Shown one piece after another: positions 29,410 to 40,086 of a DNA stretch of 64,000 bases. Position 1 is the stretch's first letter. Each line of letters begins with the position of its first letter. The position numbers and the translations under genes were made by a program. Source of the DNA: Phytophthora colocasiae (lineage: Eukaryota > Oomycota > Peronosporomycetes > Peronosporales > Peronosporaceae). The notes under the pieces are model-generated. The model worked only from the letters and a program-made list of their open reading frames with translations, made no database searches and had not been told where the DNA came from. The stretch is from the NCBI GenBank assembly GCA_018806915.1, contig JAGKQI010000030.1, forward strand, positions 218,501 through 282,500. Direction: 5' to 3'.

Positions 29410-30310
29410 AGTCGAGACTCATCGACTTCCAGCAGTCCAGTGGGGCTGGCAGGCTCTGCAGCGGAGCCGACGCGTGCCCCGCAGGCTTCACGCGCTGACA
29501 TGTTTCACATGTCTTGATGTACTTGGCCACCCACTTGTACATGTGGGCCCACCAAAACATCAGAGAGACCCCATGATAGGTCTTCTCTCGGCCCAAGTAG
29601 CCACTCGAAGGCACATCGTGTGCCTCGTGAAGTATATCATACTTCAGATCCTCGTCGTTCGGAACAACGACCCGCGGAGGATCCCCGGGCTCCACCCGAT
29701 AGTGGAGCAGGCCATCGGCGCACTCATAGCGGTGAAGCCGTGCCCGCTGTCGAGGCGTAAGCCATTCGACCTTGGCATCCGTGCCAGCGGACAAATACCG
29801 CACAATATGGGCGAGGGTGTCATCGTCCCGATACGCCAAGCGTATTCGATCGTAAAGATCCGTCGTGGCCCGACTAATATGAGCGAACTCATAGTCGGGC
29901 CTGCGCGACAAAGCGTCGGCAAGCGTGTTGAGCTTGCCAGGCTTGTATTCAGCGCGGAAGTTATACTCCGCGAAGAATGACAGCCAACGCGCCATCCGCT
30001 GCGATAAGTGCGGCGTATGGATGGCTGTCCGCAAGGACGCGTGGTCCGTATAGACCACAAAGGGCCTTGAGCCCAGAAGATGCACCCTGAACTTGACAAG
30101 GACATACTTCATCGACAAGAGTTCCTTGTCGTGAACGGGATAATTCCGTTCGGCAGCCTTCAGCTGCCTGGACTGGAACGAGATCACCCTATCTCGTCCC
30201 TCATCGTCCTGTTGCAATAGCGCACAGCCAATTGCATAGTCGGAAGCGTCACAGACAACGCTAAACGACTTGGCATCGTCCGGCAACGCCAGGACGGGCG
30301 CGCATTGCAA
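29378..30310 (-). CDS. E1 RNase H and integrase zinc-binding domain
   Basis: RNase H has VCDASDYAIGCAL, the Glu in DKELLSMKY, and YTDHASLRT, all intact. It is followed by NFRAEYKPGKLNTLADALSR. The integrase HHCC region follows (HEAHDVPSSGYLGREKTYHG ... CETCQRVKP) and the first catalytic Asp (SLDFVFGL). The frame joins RT near 30330 after one shift. Confidence 0.88.
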   Translation of the reverse strand: MQCAPVLALPDDAKSFSVVCDASDYAIGCALLQQDDEGRDRVISFQSRQLKAAERNYPVHDKELLSMKYVLVKFRVHLLGSRPFVVYTDHASLRTAIHTPHLSQRMARWLSFFAEYNFRAEYKPGKLNTLADALSRRPDYEFAHISRATTDLYDRIRLAYRDDDTLAHIVRYLSAGTDAKVEWLTPRQRARLHRYECADGLLHYRVEPGDPPRVVVPNDEDLKYDILHEAHDVPSSGYLGREKTYHGVSLMFWWAHMYKWVAKYIKTCETCQRVKPAGHASAPLQSLPAPLDCWKSMSLDFVFGLRPSGR

Positions 30311-30326
30311 GCTCGCCTTGATGCTG

Positions 30327-32120
30327 TCAAAAGTCCTGGTGCTGGCGCTCCCAGCACCACTCGGCCTCCTTCTTCAGAAGGTCCGACGAAGGCTTTGCGA
30401 GTCCCGCATAGCCAGCACTGTACTTGTGCAAGTAGTTGGCTAAGCTTAACCACTTCCTCAGGTCCTTCTGTGACCGAGGAACAGGCCATGCCGCAATGGC
30501 TTTGACCTTGTCAGGATCCGCTCGGACCCCGACGCTGCTGACGAAGCAGCCGAGGACCTTAATCTCCTCAGCTGCGAAGACGCACTTGTCGATGTTGGCA
30601 TAGAGCTTGTTAGCTCTCATGACCTCAAACACTCGACGGAGGTGCTCTCGATGCACCTCTATAGCCGTCTTGCCTCCCTCGGCACGGCTATGGACGAATA
30701 TATCGTCAAAGTACGTCTGCGTGAACGCACGCAAAGGTCTAAACAACTGTGTGACCAAGCGATTGAAGGTCGCTGGTGCGTTGGATAGACCTTGTGGCAT
30801 TACCAGCCACTCCCAGAGCATACCGCTCGGCGTGCTCACGGCCGTGAGCGGGATATCACACTCCCGCATCAGGATCTGGTAGTATCCATCCACCAGATCC
30901 AGCGCGCTATACAGCGTGCAGCCGGCCATGTTGTTCAACAACACATCCTTGCGAGGGATCGGCGTCTGTGCTGGCACAGTCGCGCTGTTCAGCTTGTTGT
31001 AAGCATGAACCAGACGCCACTTCCCGTTCGGCTTGCGAACGCAGAAGGTTGGCGTCGAGTGCGGGGACTTCGATTCCCGCACCATTCCCGCTTTCGCCTT
31101 AGCGGCGAAGAACGCGTCAATGACGTCGCTCTGCTCTCGGGGCAGGGGCCATTGACGCGTGACACAATACTTTGTGCCTGGCACGAGATTGATCTCGTGC
31201 CTGATCGTTCGGTCTGGTGGGAGCTTTGAGGGTGGGTCCTTAGACACCACGTCCTCAAACTCCTTCACTAAAGGATACAACGGATCCTTCGGATTCTTCA
31301 TAATCTCGGAGCCCGTGCGCGACGCACGCTGCTTCCGGAACTCCTCCAGGACGTCTTCGTCCATCACTGAGGAGGAGTTCAACTCCTCTGGAGTGGGCTC
31401 CGGCCTAAGGAGAACCATCTCCGATATCTCCCCGGCCTTCAACTCGGCCAGGAAGTCCTCCATCGCGACTTCCTCGAGGTTCAATAGCTCTGATACCTCA
31501 GGCAGGGGTGCCAACTCGATGGCCCCCGCCTTCACGCGATGCCCGGTCACGCCGTCGAAGCATTCTTCGACCGGCTGTGACCTAGGAGCCTTTAGCTCCT
31601 GTCCCAAGTCCTCGTGGACTTCTTCGGGATGGTATTCTACCAACTCCGGCTTACGACCATGGCGTGGGGTTAGCTTACCCACGCCCGGTGATGCCACTAC
31701 GATGGCATCACGAGCCCTCTTGGCTCCGTGCGGAACTGCGTTACCCGCATCGGAAGCACCCTTGGTGTCTTCCTGATCAGTTATGGTCTGAGCGACCTTG
31801 CGTCGAACTACTTCTCGTACGCCTGGCGATGCCACTACTTCGGCATCGCGAGCCATCTTGGCTTCCTGCGGAACTCTTGCATCCGCTTGTGGACCTAAGC
31901 TACCCACCTGGTTAGTGCTCTCGGGCACTACCACAGTCGCAGCCTGTACGTCGCTGCGACTTCGTGCGTGGGGGCCTGCTGTTGTTTCAGACCCACACGT
32001 AGGGCAAGGGCCTCCGCCCGTTGCCCCGGCCATCCATGGCCCACGATCACTTCTCGTGTGGGGCGATGTAGCACCGACTACACCAGCCCCCAAATACTCC
32101 TCGGACGCTGCCGCGTTCTG
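30327..32120 (-). CDS. E1 reverse transcriptase with long N-terminal linker
   Basis: The frame is open from the E2 junction at 32120. A linker of about 260 residues precedes RT, which has HEINLVPGTKYCVTRQWPLP, FCVRKPNGKWRLVHAYNKLN, YSALDLVDGYYQI, MPQGLSNAPATFNRLV and the catalytic TYFDDIFVHS, all intact. The ORF stops at 30327 just before RNase H. Its codon phase at 32118-32120 equals that of the protease ORF on the other side of E2, so the two were one frame before E2 inserted. Confidence 0.9.
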   Translation of the reverse strand, partial: QNAAASEEYLGAGVVGATSPHTRSDRGPWMAGATGGGPCPTCGSETTAGPHARSRSDVQAATVVVPESTNQVGSLGPQADARVPQEAKMARDAEVVASPGVREVVRRKVAQTITDQEDTKGASDAGNAVPHGAKRARDAIVVASPGVGKLTPRHGRKPELVEYHPEEVHEDLGQELKAPRSQPVEECFDGVTGHRVKAGAIELAPLPEVSELLNLEEVAMEDFLAELKAGEISEMVLLRPEPTPEELNSSSVMDEDVLEEFRKQRASRTGSEIMKNPKDPLYPLVKEFEDVVSKDPPSKLPPDRTIRHEINLVPGTKYCVTRQWPLPREQSDVIDAFFAAKAKAGMVRESKSPHSTPTFCVRKPNGKWRLVHAYNKLNSATVPAQTPIPRKDVLLNNMAGCTLYSALDLVDGYYQILMRECDIPLTAVSTPSGMLWEWLVMPQGLSNAPATFNRLVTQLFRPLRAFTQTYFDDIFVHSRAEGGKTAIEVHREHLRRVFEVMRANKLYANIDKCVFAAEEIKVLGCFVSSVGVRADPDKVKAIAAWPVPRSQKDLRKWLSLANYLHKYSAGYAGLAKPSSDLLKKEAEWCWERQHQDF

Positions 32121-32580
32121 TGTAATGGGTCTACCTAGACCTATTAGGTGGCGTACACGTGCGCTTACGTGTATGAGGAAGCGTGCAATTAGAATAGACT
32201 TAATTTAAGTATACTTATTTAAATAAGTATACTTAAATCAAATATAACTAAATTAAACTGCAAAATACCGTAAAATGAGAACTGTTATTGAATTTGGCAT
32301 AAGCCAATTATGGACCTCCTAAAACTGTTTGTTATCTATTTCTAAAGGGTCTGCCAACGTGTGGTTGGCAGAAACTCTGCTCAGTGATTGGTAGAAATCC
32401 GTTACTTTCTACCAATAATATGCACAAATGCACACGAACCATCCAATAATGTGGTTCGCCCATGTATCCATTGGTGTGTACAGCACACCAAGGTCTGAGG
32501 CCCATTTCCAACCTCTAACAGTTAACCTAACTGTTAGAGTTACAAGTGGTACAACCACTTGTACGTGTAACCCCGTTACA
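32121..32580 (-). repeat. E2 3' LTR
   Basis: This 460 bp repeat of 40087-40546 is packed with inverted repeats, among them ACAAGTGGT/ACCACTTGT (32542-32562) and CTCTAACAGT/ACTGTTAGAG (32513-32539). Confidence 0.95.
32203..32238. repeat. 36 bp perfect palindrome in the E2 LTR
   Basis: The half-site ATTTAAGTATACTTATTT is followed directly by its reverse complement. The same palindrome occurs in the other LTR at 40169-40204. It is AT-only apart from its C/G steps and could extrude as a cruciform or bind a dimeric protein. Confidence 0.85.
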
Positions 32581-32681
32581 CCATCCCCCCGTTAAGATTC
32601 GACGTATCGGTCTCGATACGTCAATCAACAGAACTTGACAAGACCGTCAAGTTCCCAAGAGAAATCCGAGTTCATTTCGCA

Positions 32682-34220
32682 ATGGACTCGCCAACGCCCA
32701 CGTCTCCGTCCGCTACTGCGGACGCGCAAGCCTCACCTGCTGCCTCTGCAGCAGGAACAACGACCTCAGCAGTTCTCACTAGCACTGCTGCTTCCAGCGG
32801 TCCGACAGAGAAGATCTCTGTCACCAAGTACCATGCTCTCCATAAGGAGAAGCATGAGAAGAAGAAGAAGTCTTCTTCTCTAGCAGAGATTAAGAATCCT
32901 GCTGTCCCTCTCAAAGAACTCTTTGGAGAGGATCCTTGACTACGAGGAGGATGTCGAGGAGGGGGAGGTTGATGTCAAGGCTCCCGCTCCCGTGTCTTCG
33001 TCTAAAGACACGTCAGACCCACCCGTGGGATCTCGACGACCTCGTGATGAGGCCTCGGACGCTTCAAGCTCGAAGCGTCCGCGCAGTGATGATGAAGCGT
33101 CCCCCATGTCGAGGGCGCTCACTGCCCCGCGCACTGATCCGCCAGTGCGCACACCATGGATGCCTACTGAGGCAGAAATCCATGACCGGTTCGGTGCTAG
33201 TTCACCACCGAACCCGATACTGTTGTACTCATGCAACAGTATCAACGACGACGACGTCGCCGCTAAGGTTGTCTTTGAGTCCGAGGCTCAAAGACGCGAC
33301 TACTATATCGGACTCTTTCACGAGCTCCGATACTATGCAGCGAAGAAGACTTCGCGCAAGAGCAAAGTGCCAGAGTGGCAGGCACTTTGTCAGTCGTGGA
33401 ACGCCTTTGTTGAAAACTTTAACAAAGGCCCGAAGGCATTTCGCGAGCGCGTTGCTGCGGCTCGCGATCGCTACTACACTTACACTACGCGTGGTAAGTG
33501 TGAGCGCCTCCATGATCAGTCCATGGAAGCGGGGATCCCATGTGCCGTTCCCTTTGGCACACCCTGTCCGTGTTGCCCACCCTTGGCAACACGCCTTACC
33601 GAACGTGATCTTCTGGGGTACACGGTCGTCCGTGTACCCGATCACATCAAGGAGCTTCGTGGTCGTCTCGAGCCACGCGGAGCTCCGAGTGCTGTGGCTG
33701 ACCGCAGCACTCCTCGTGCAGGGTTTACCCCCTGCAAGTTATGGTGGGCTTCGTACGCCCTCACCATTTCCGGAACGTCCTCCATCAGGACGTTCCGCGG
33801 CTCCCATGTATCTCGATGGGGGAGGAAATCCTCTCCAACGAATACGAAAACGAACCCCTTGAGAGTTCGTTCTCTTATGAGCCACGATCCGCTCAACAAT
33901 CCAGCGGATCGCTCCACGCGCGTCGCGCAACGGCGGCGGAGGGGGCGGGAACACTCCCTCCGTATGGTCACCGCTATGACCATGACGATCGTGCCCTGCA
34001 CGATCGAGTTGCTGCGCTGGAGCAGACACAGAGCGCTGAGATAGCGGCTCTGAAGCAGGAGGTTCGTGTCCTCCGTGCTGAGGTCTGTGAGGCAGCTCAG
34101 ACTGCCTCGAACCTCTCGTCCGGTCTTGGGACGAGAGTGAGCCGGTTGGTCGACCGTGTCGACGGTCTCGAGAAGGCCTTCCAGGCCTCTCGCACTCCTC
34201 AGTCGGACTACCAACCCTAG
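32682..34220 (+). CDS. E2 antisense ORF (three frames), coiled-coil C-terminus
   Basis: ATG 32682 opens a Ser/Thr/Ala-rich N-terminus (MDSPTPTSPSATADAQ). The frame changes near 32930, and the frame from 32923 holds an acidic region, a short RRPRDEASD stretch and a helical domain (EAQRRDYYIGLFHELRYYAA, KVPEWQALCQSWNAFVENFN, FRERVAAARDRYYTYT). Near 33735-33870 the frame changes again. The last part (to a stop at 34220) ends in a coiled coil (LHDRVAALEQTQSAEIAALK, RVSRLVDRVDGLEKAFQA; 33985-34190). The order of basic/disordered N-terminus, helical domain, linker and coiled coil is the same as in E1. The end overlaps the minus-strand chromodomain region of E2. Function unknown. Confidence 0.5.
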
Positions 34221-35646
34221 GTAGTCCGTGCTGTACGTACGGCTTCAACCGCCCGACGTAGAAGGTCGGGTGGAGCTCCATGCTGGACGGTATGTCCAGC
34301 CGGTACGCGTTACCGTGCCGTTCAAGTACTTTGAACGGCCCAATGAATCTTGGAGCAAGCTTGCTTGCTCCAAAATCAGACACTGCATGTTTAGGTAGGT
34401 TTTGCGTAGCTAACAAAACCAATGAACCCAATTTGAATTCATTTATGTTGCCCCTACCAACATTATCAGCTGTGATAGCATCCTGGACAAACCGTATGAC
34501 GGCTTGTCTTCGCTGGACAAAGTCTAGCGCACTCGAGCTGACTCCTATCAGCTTGTCGCCTTTGTCAGCAGCAGGCCCTGCCTGCTTGCTATCATCTCTC
34601 ATGTCTGTGCCAGGCACAGACATCGCGCGCTCGTTCCTGCTAGAACGAGACGTCGCACGCGTCACCGCAGCTGATAGTGTGCTGCTATCAGTTGCATTCT
34701 GCGGTTGTTCGGACGCAACCGTAGATCCTCCCCCACTTAAGGAGGAAACTACCCCACCGAGCATGCTCGGCAATCGTGGATGCCTCATGGCATTCACGTA
34801 GAACGGTGTATGCCCTGTCGAGGCATGCACCGAGTTGTTGATGGCAAACTCTGCCATCGGCAAGCACTCGCTCCAGTGCGGGAACGAGTGAGCGTAGCTC
34901 TTCAACGTGTCACCCAGTACACGGTTGACACGTTCGGTCTGTCCGTCCGTCTGCGGATGATCCTCAGTCGACATTGATAACTGTGAACCAAGAAGTGTAA
35001 ACACTTCTTGCCAGAACCGCGCTGTGAAGCGTGGATCACGGTCCGACACAATGTCGAGCGGCATGCCATGGTGTTTGAACACCATGTCAACAAACAGTCG
35101 CGCAGTCTGCGCGGCTGTAACAGTAGCCGGGACGGCAGCAAGATGAACCATCTTGCTGAATCGGTCCACAAAGACAACGATGCCCGTCCTCCGCTTGCTG
35201 TCAGGCGGAAGACCAAAGACAAAGTCCATGGACATGGACTGCCAACACTCCGACGGAGTCGGTAGTGATTGAAGAGGAGCCTGCGAGAACTGCGCAGGCT
35301 TCACGCGTTGACAAACCTCGCAAGCACGTACGTACTTGCGCACCCACTTGTACTGGTGGTGCCAGTAGAAGTCACGCGTGAGAAGAGTGTATGTCTTCTC
35401 ACGACCCGGATGCCCTGCCGTGGGGGCATCGTGATACTCGAACATGATCCTCAACCGGAGGTCATGATCATTCGGAACGACAATGCGATCCGCATTGTCG
35501 TCTACTGCACTGTACAACAGTAGGCCTTCGTGTACACGATAGCGGTGTACACGAGCTCGAAGATGAGGGGATTTGCTTCCGACGTGCCACGTCGGAAGGT
35601 GCTGCGAGGAACTCCAGCAGCCCCTTCGCGTCTGCATCCCTTGCAT
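33690..35646 (-). CDS. E2 integrase and chromodomain
   Basis: The ORF from 35646 contains the HHCC zinc domain (EYHDAPTAGHPGREKTY ... CEVCQRVKP) and the core residues SMDFVFGL, VSDRDPRF and DGQTERVNRV, all present. An insertion rich in Ser and Thr follows, then GPFKVLERHGNAYRLDI, a long disordered linker, and a chromodomain start (WIVERIVAHKRTNSQGVRFR, IRWRGF). Near 33810 the frame shifts and the chromodomain continues as HRDTWEPRNVLMEDVPEMV. The frame also differs from the RNase H ORF, changing near 35570. Confidence 0.88.
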
Positions 35647-37645
35647 ACGCGTTCTTCACGTCGTCAATCAACGTTGACGACGGCACACTTGTCCTCACGA
35701 CGCCAACTGCGTTGGCGTCGACCGTCTCCGCGTAGTCAGGTCGACGCGATAACGCGTCGGCCACTACATTGAGTCTTCCGGGTTTGTACTCTACCCGGAA
35801 GTTGTACTCCGCGAAGAAGGACAACCATCTCGCCATACGTTGCGAGATATGCGGCGATTTAATCGCCGTACGCAATGATGCGTGGTCTGTATAGACCACG
35901 AACGGTCTACTCCCAAGTAGATACACTCGGAACTTTGCGAGTGCATACTTCATGGCAAGGAGCTCCTTGTCATGTACGGGATAGTTACGCTCAGCTGGCT
36001 TCAGCTGACGCGATTGATAGTAGACTACACGATCACGCCCTTCGTGATCGTGTTGCATCAATGCACATCCGATTGTAAAGTCGGATGCATCGCACACTAC
36101 GTAGAATGGACGATCTTGGTCCGCCACGGCCAAGATCGGCGCTTCAGTCAAGCCCTGCTTGACTGCACCGAATGCCTCCTCGCACTCGGTCGTCCAAATC
36201 CACTCAGCTTCTTTCTTAAGAAGCTGTGACAACGGGCGAATCTTGCCCGCATAGTTCTCCACGTACTTGCACAAGTACGTGGCAAGCCCAAGGAACTGTC
36301 TCAGTTCCTTCACATTGGATGGCGTGGGCCATTCATTGATCACTCTGACCTTCTCTGGGTCAGGGCGCACGCCGTCTTTCCCCACGAGACACCCCAGCAC
36401 GGGTATCTCGCTCTTACCGAAGATTCACTTCTTCAGGTTCGCATAGAGCTTATGTTTCCTCATAAGCTCTAGCAGCTTCCGGAGATGCACCTTGTGCATC
36501 TCAATGTCCGTCTTCCCGTTCACAGCCCGGCTGTGGACGAACACGTCGTTGAAGTAGCTCGGTGCGAAGTCGCGCACCGAGCGCAATTGATGTGTCACGC
36601 ATCTATTGAACGTCGCAGGGGCGTTCTTAAGCCCCTGTGGCATGACGAGCCACTCCCAAAGCATACCGCTTGGAGTGCTTACCGCTGTGAGAGGGATGTC
36701 CCTCTCACGCATGAGGATCTGATAGAATCCATCACGCAGATCTAGAGCACTGAAGATAGTGCTCAAGGCCATCGAATCGATGATAACATCTTTTCGCGGT
36801 ATCGGCGTCTGCGCCGGTATCGTCGCATCGTTCAACTTGTTGTACGCATGAACGATGCGCCAGCCGCCCTGTGGTTTCTTAACACAGAACGTTGGGGCAC
36901 TGTCCGGGGACTTTGACTCCCGCACTTGACCTGCAAGACGACTACTTTCAAAGAAGTCGTCGATCGCTTGAACTTGTTCACGCGGCAGTGGCCACTGCCG
37001 TGTAACACAGTACTTCGTGCCCGGCACGAGATCAATCTCGTGCTGTACGCCCTTGTCCTTCGGAAGCTCCGAAGGAATCTCGTCCGGGAGTACATCCTTG
37101 TACTCCCGCAGAATCTCGTAATAGGGACTCGACTTCAACGAGTCCCAACTCTGCTCCTCGAAGCGTTGCTTCTTGGTCTTCGCACTGAGGGGGACGCCCT
37201 CAGTGATGCCATCGACGACGAGCTGCTTCAGCTCCTCGGCCTCGCGATCCACTCTCTCGATATCCGAGAGAATGCAAATTTGTTCGATGCGTCCATCGTA
37301 CAAGTCCCGCGCGAAGCGCTTCCAACTCATCGTTGGAAGTGCGGTCAACGCCGACGCACACGTCGGCGGATTCTCCAACCGCATCCTCTGGTACTGTAAC
37401 CCAGTACCAGTACGTGTCAAGACGTTCAACGTCTCGACACTCGGTGTCTGCCCTGCAGATACACCCTTCTCAGTCACGGACTGAGACTCACACAGCTCAC
37501 TGAGCTGGTGCCGCGCGCTCTGATACTGTACCGCAGTATCAGTTCGTGTCAAGACGTCCAACGCCTTGACACTCGGTGTCTGCACCGCAGACCCCCCCCC
37601 ACAGTCATGGACTGGGACTCGCAAAGCTCCCTGAGCTTGCACCAC
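35468..37645 (-). pseudogene. E2 reverse transcriptase and RNase H with stop and active-site change
   Basis: Two ORFs in the same frame (37645-36425 and 36400-35468) are separated by a single TGA at 36427-36425, where the sequence reads ANLKK-stop-IFGKSE and E1 has a Cys. RT motifs are otherwise regular (FSALDLRDGFYQI, MPQGLKNAPATFNR). However, the catalytic box reads SYFNDVFVHS, with Asn replacing the first Asp of the YxDD motif, which should abolish polymerisation. RNase H is intact (VCDASDFTIGCAL, DKELLAMKY, YTDHASLRT). This copy is therefore dead although its LTRs are identical. Confidence 0.88.
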
Positions 37646-38025
37646 GAAGGTCTGCCATGGAGCTCAGCTCCAGGCGCTCCACGTCCAAGGCATCCCACCT
37701 TGGACAGGACTTTATCGCCATCGTCAGCGGATTCCTTCCGCTGACTCGCACATTCAAGCACTGCTTGTGTGCCGCTCATCGCGTGCAGCACCGCTGCACG
37801 TGCGCACGCAGGTTTTTCTGGTGCTGGGCGTTTGCAACCGCCAGCACCTCCTGCCGCACCGTCGGTTCCCTGAACCGCTGCGCCTCCATCCGCTCCTACG
37901 GATGGAGCAACTTCACCCGCTACTACGGATGAAGCAACCGCATCGTCGACTCCCGGAGTCGACGTGCTCTCGCTAGCTTCCTGCGCTAGCGAGTGTTCGC
38001 TTGTACACGTATCGTCAGCTCCCAA
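37549..38025 (-). other. E2 linker between protease and RT, frame-disrupted
   Basis: An Ala/Gly/Ser-rich stretch (ASESTSTPGVDDAVASSVVA) lies between the gag-protease stop and the RT ORF, in a third frame. It corresponds to the long linker before RT in E1 and holds no catalytic motif. Confidence 0.55.
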
Positions 38026-38240
38026 GCTGACGCACGATCGCTAGTTCCCGGAACTAGCAGCGAATGTTCGCCTGTACACGCATCATCAGCTCCCGGAGCT
38101 GATGTACGATCGCTAGTTCCCAGAACTAGCAGCGACGCGCCAGTGGCGTCAGCTCCCAGAGCTGACGCACGCCTTTCGGTTCCCCGAATTTTATTTATTT
38201 CGTCAACTCCCGGAGTTGACGCGACGTCGTCGGCGCGACC
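37940..38240. repeat. Tandem array of imperfect hairpin units in the E2 gag-pro tail
   Basis: Units of roughly 50-70 bases alternate the hairpins CTAGTTCCCGGAACTAG-type and TCAGCTCCCGGAGCTGA-type. On the minus strand they encode repeated peptides such as TSDRTSAPGADDACTGEHS and LLVPGTSDRASA. The array lies just before the stop of the gag-protease ORF. Confidence 0.7.
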
Positions 38241-40037
38241 CTTGGGGGCTTGAAGTACCTCCACGGATACCGGTAATACCGGTATTTTACCTTCTCTCAG
38301 GTGAATCGCATTCACCTGACCATCACTCATGTGACAAACATCATTCAGATGTTTACGCGTCAGGTGATTCACATTCACCTGACCATCACTCATGTGACCG
38401 CGACCCTTCGGCTCAGATTTCTGAGTCGACACACATTTTCTCCCAACGACTCTCGGAGTCGTTGATGGTCGCCGGCGGCGATCGGCGGCAGCGGCGGCCG
38501 CTGCTGCCTCAACTGGGGATTCACATGCACCGGCCGGTGCATGTGCAGCACTGACAGGGCCATCACTCTTTGTCGCGCATGTGTTGTTGAAGCGTACGAT
38601 CGTACGCTTCTCCCAGTTGATCACCGGGTCATGCCGTGCAAGCCACGGCATGCCTAATACCAAGTCGAACTTATCGTCTAGATCCAAGACGATAAGGTCT
38701 TCTACAAACGTCCTTCGTTTGTAAGAGAAGCGCACACGGACCACGCGCTTCCCACTCCTTACGGTGGCACCTGTTGCCAACCGCACCTCCAACACGCCGC
38801 GAGGCGTGTCGGTCTCTTCGAAGTCAAACCTTCGAAGACTTCCCTGTCGAACAAAGTTGTTCGACGCGCCCGAGTCGACTAGGGCACGAAGAGAGTTCGC
38901 TCTCTTCGACATCACGTTCAGGATGACAAGGTTTGGCTTGTCATCTTGCAGCTTACAGCGAGAAACCTTCTCGCTGGGGGCAGCAGTCCTCATCGTCGCG
39001 TGTCCAAGCTCGACACGCGAGACTGCATCACCAGTAGGACGCCCCGTGCCTACTGGTCCTTGGCGTTTTTTTGAACGCCCGCCCGCTGTGCACTCGCGTG
39101 CATAGTGACCGATGTTACTACACTTGTAACATCGAACCTTGCTGTTCCTACGCTGCTGTTGACCAGCAGTCGTAGCACCCGAGAGGTCCATAGGTTCCGG
39201 AACTCCCGTCTTCACAACAGGACGCGCCGGCTTCGGCGCGTTCGCATGGAGTTTAGCTTGACGCCGGCTAAACCCCTCTTGCATTGCAAGGCTGATCGCC
39301 TCCTCGAGAGTATTCGGATACTCTCGAAAGAGATACGTCTTGACGGGACCATCTCTTAGTCCCTTCATGAACGTGACGACCTTGGTCGCCTCGTCGATCG
39401 GGTTGGCCACTATGTTCGATACCAAGTATCGAGCACGCTGGGCAAAGGTGTGAACATCATCCTTGCCCTGTTGCAGATCGAGAAACTCTGCTCTCGATCT
39501 GAACTCGTTCTTCGGAGGCTCAAACGCAAGCTTGAGTTCCTCCTTGAACACCTCGTACGTACTGAAGCACGTAGGATCCGAGAGTCGGCGCCCATAGGCC
39601 CAACTCCTCGCACGTCCGCCAAGACATGACATGGCGAACGCGACCTTCGACATCGGATCGACGATACGTCGAGCCGCAACGGCTGTGTCGAGTTCGACAA
39701 GCCACCGAAGGAGGGTCTCGTCCCCCTTCCCCGTGTAGGTACTCACGTGGAGTTTCAACGACCCCACGCGTGGCTTAGGGGAAGCCACCGAGGCAGCAAC
39801 ATCTCGTTGCTCCTTAACAATGTACCCCAGAGCAACACCGTGTTGCTCTGTCGGCGATAGCGTACGAAGCATCGTAGCTACCGCTGCCTCTCCAATGACT
39901 CGCGAGAGTCTTTGGAGAGCCTCCCACTCTGGATCAGACAGGTGGGCGCAGTCCGTGCGCGTCACGGACATTTGAGGGGTCCCAGCGGATCCCTCATCCA
40001 TTGGGGAGTTCTCTACCCCGCGTTCGTATGACTCCAT
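37986..40037 (-). CDS. E2 Gag-protease
   Basis: This 683-residue ORF starts at ATG 40037. The retrotransposon Gag domain (about residues 80-240, e.g. GRARSWAYGR, KGLRDGPVKTYLFREYP) is followed by a CCHC knuckle (CYKCSNIGHYAREC, about 299). The conserved GPVGTGRPTGD and the aspartic protease (LRALVDSGASNNFVRQG, about 385; LVLGMPWLARHDP about 80 residues later) complete it. Gag and protease are one frame here, whereas E1 has a shift at the equivalent GPVGAGRPTG. The C-terminal 100 residues are repetitive. Confidence 0.9.
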   Translation of the reverse strand: MESYERGVENSPMDEGSAGTPQMSVTRTDCAHLSDPEWEALQRLSRVIGEAAVATMLRTLSPTEQHGVALGYIVKEQRDVAASVASPKPRVGSLKLHVSTYTGKGDETLLRWLVELDTAVAARRIVDPMSKVAFAMSCLGGRARSWAYGRRLSDPTCFSTYEVFKEELKLAFEPPKNEFRSRAEFLDLQQGKDDVHTFAQRARYLVSNIVANPIDEATKVVTFMKGLRDGPVKTYLFREYPNTLEEAISLAMQEGFSRRQAKLHANAPKPARPVVKTGVPEPMDLSGATTAGQQQRRNSKVRCYKCSNIGHYARECTAGGRSKKRQGPVGTGRPTGDAVSRVELGHATMRTAAPSEKVSRCKLQDDKPNLVILNVMSKRANSLRALVDSGASNNFVRQGSLRRFDFEETDTPRGVLEVRLATGATVRSGKRVVRVRFSYKRRTFVEDLIVLDLDDKFDLVLGMPWLARHDPVINWEKRTIVRFNNTCATKSDGPVSAAHAPAGACESPVEAAAAAAAADRRRRPSTTPRVVGRKCVSTQKSEPKGRGHMSDGQVNVNHLTRKHLNDVCHMSDGQVNAIHLREGKIPVLPVSVEVLQAPKGRADDVASTPGVDEINKIRGTERRASALGADATGASLLVLGTSDRTSAPGADDACTGEHSLLVPGTSDRASAWELTIRVQANTR

Positions 40038-40086
40038 ACCAACAAACAGCAGTCGGTCGTGGGACGGACTACAAAGTGCTACCAGG

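Noticed and set aside
28622..32208. Long plus-strand ORFs opposite E1 RT, RNase H and integrase
   Set aside because: Their sequence is fixed by conserved minus-strand catalytic domains and they show no coiled coil or folded pattern. Unlike 26394-28430, they are treated as shadows.
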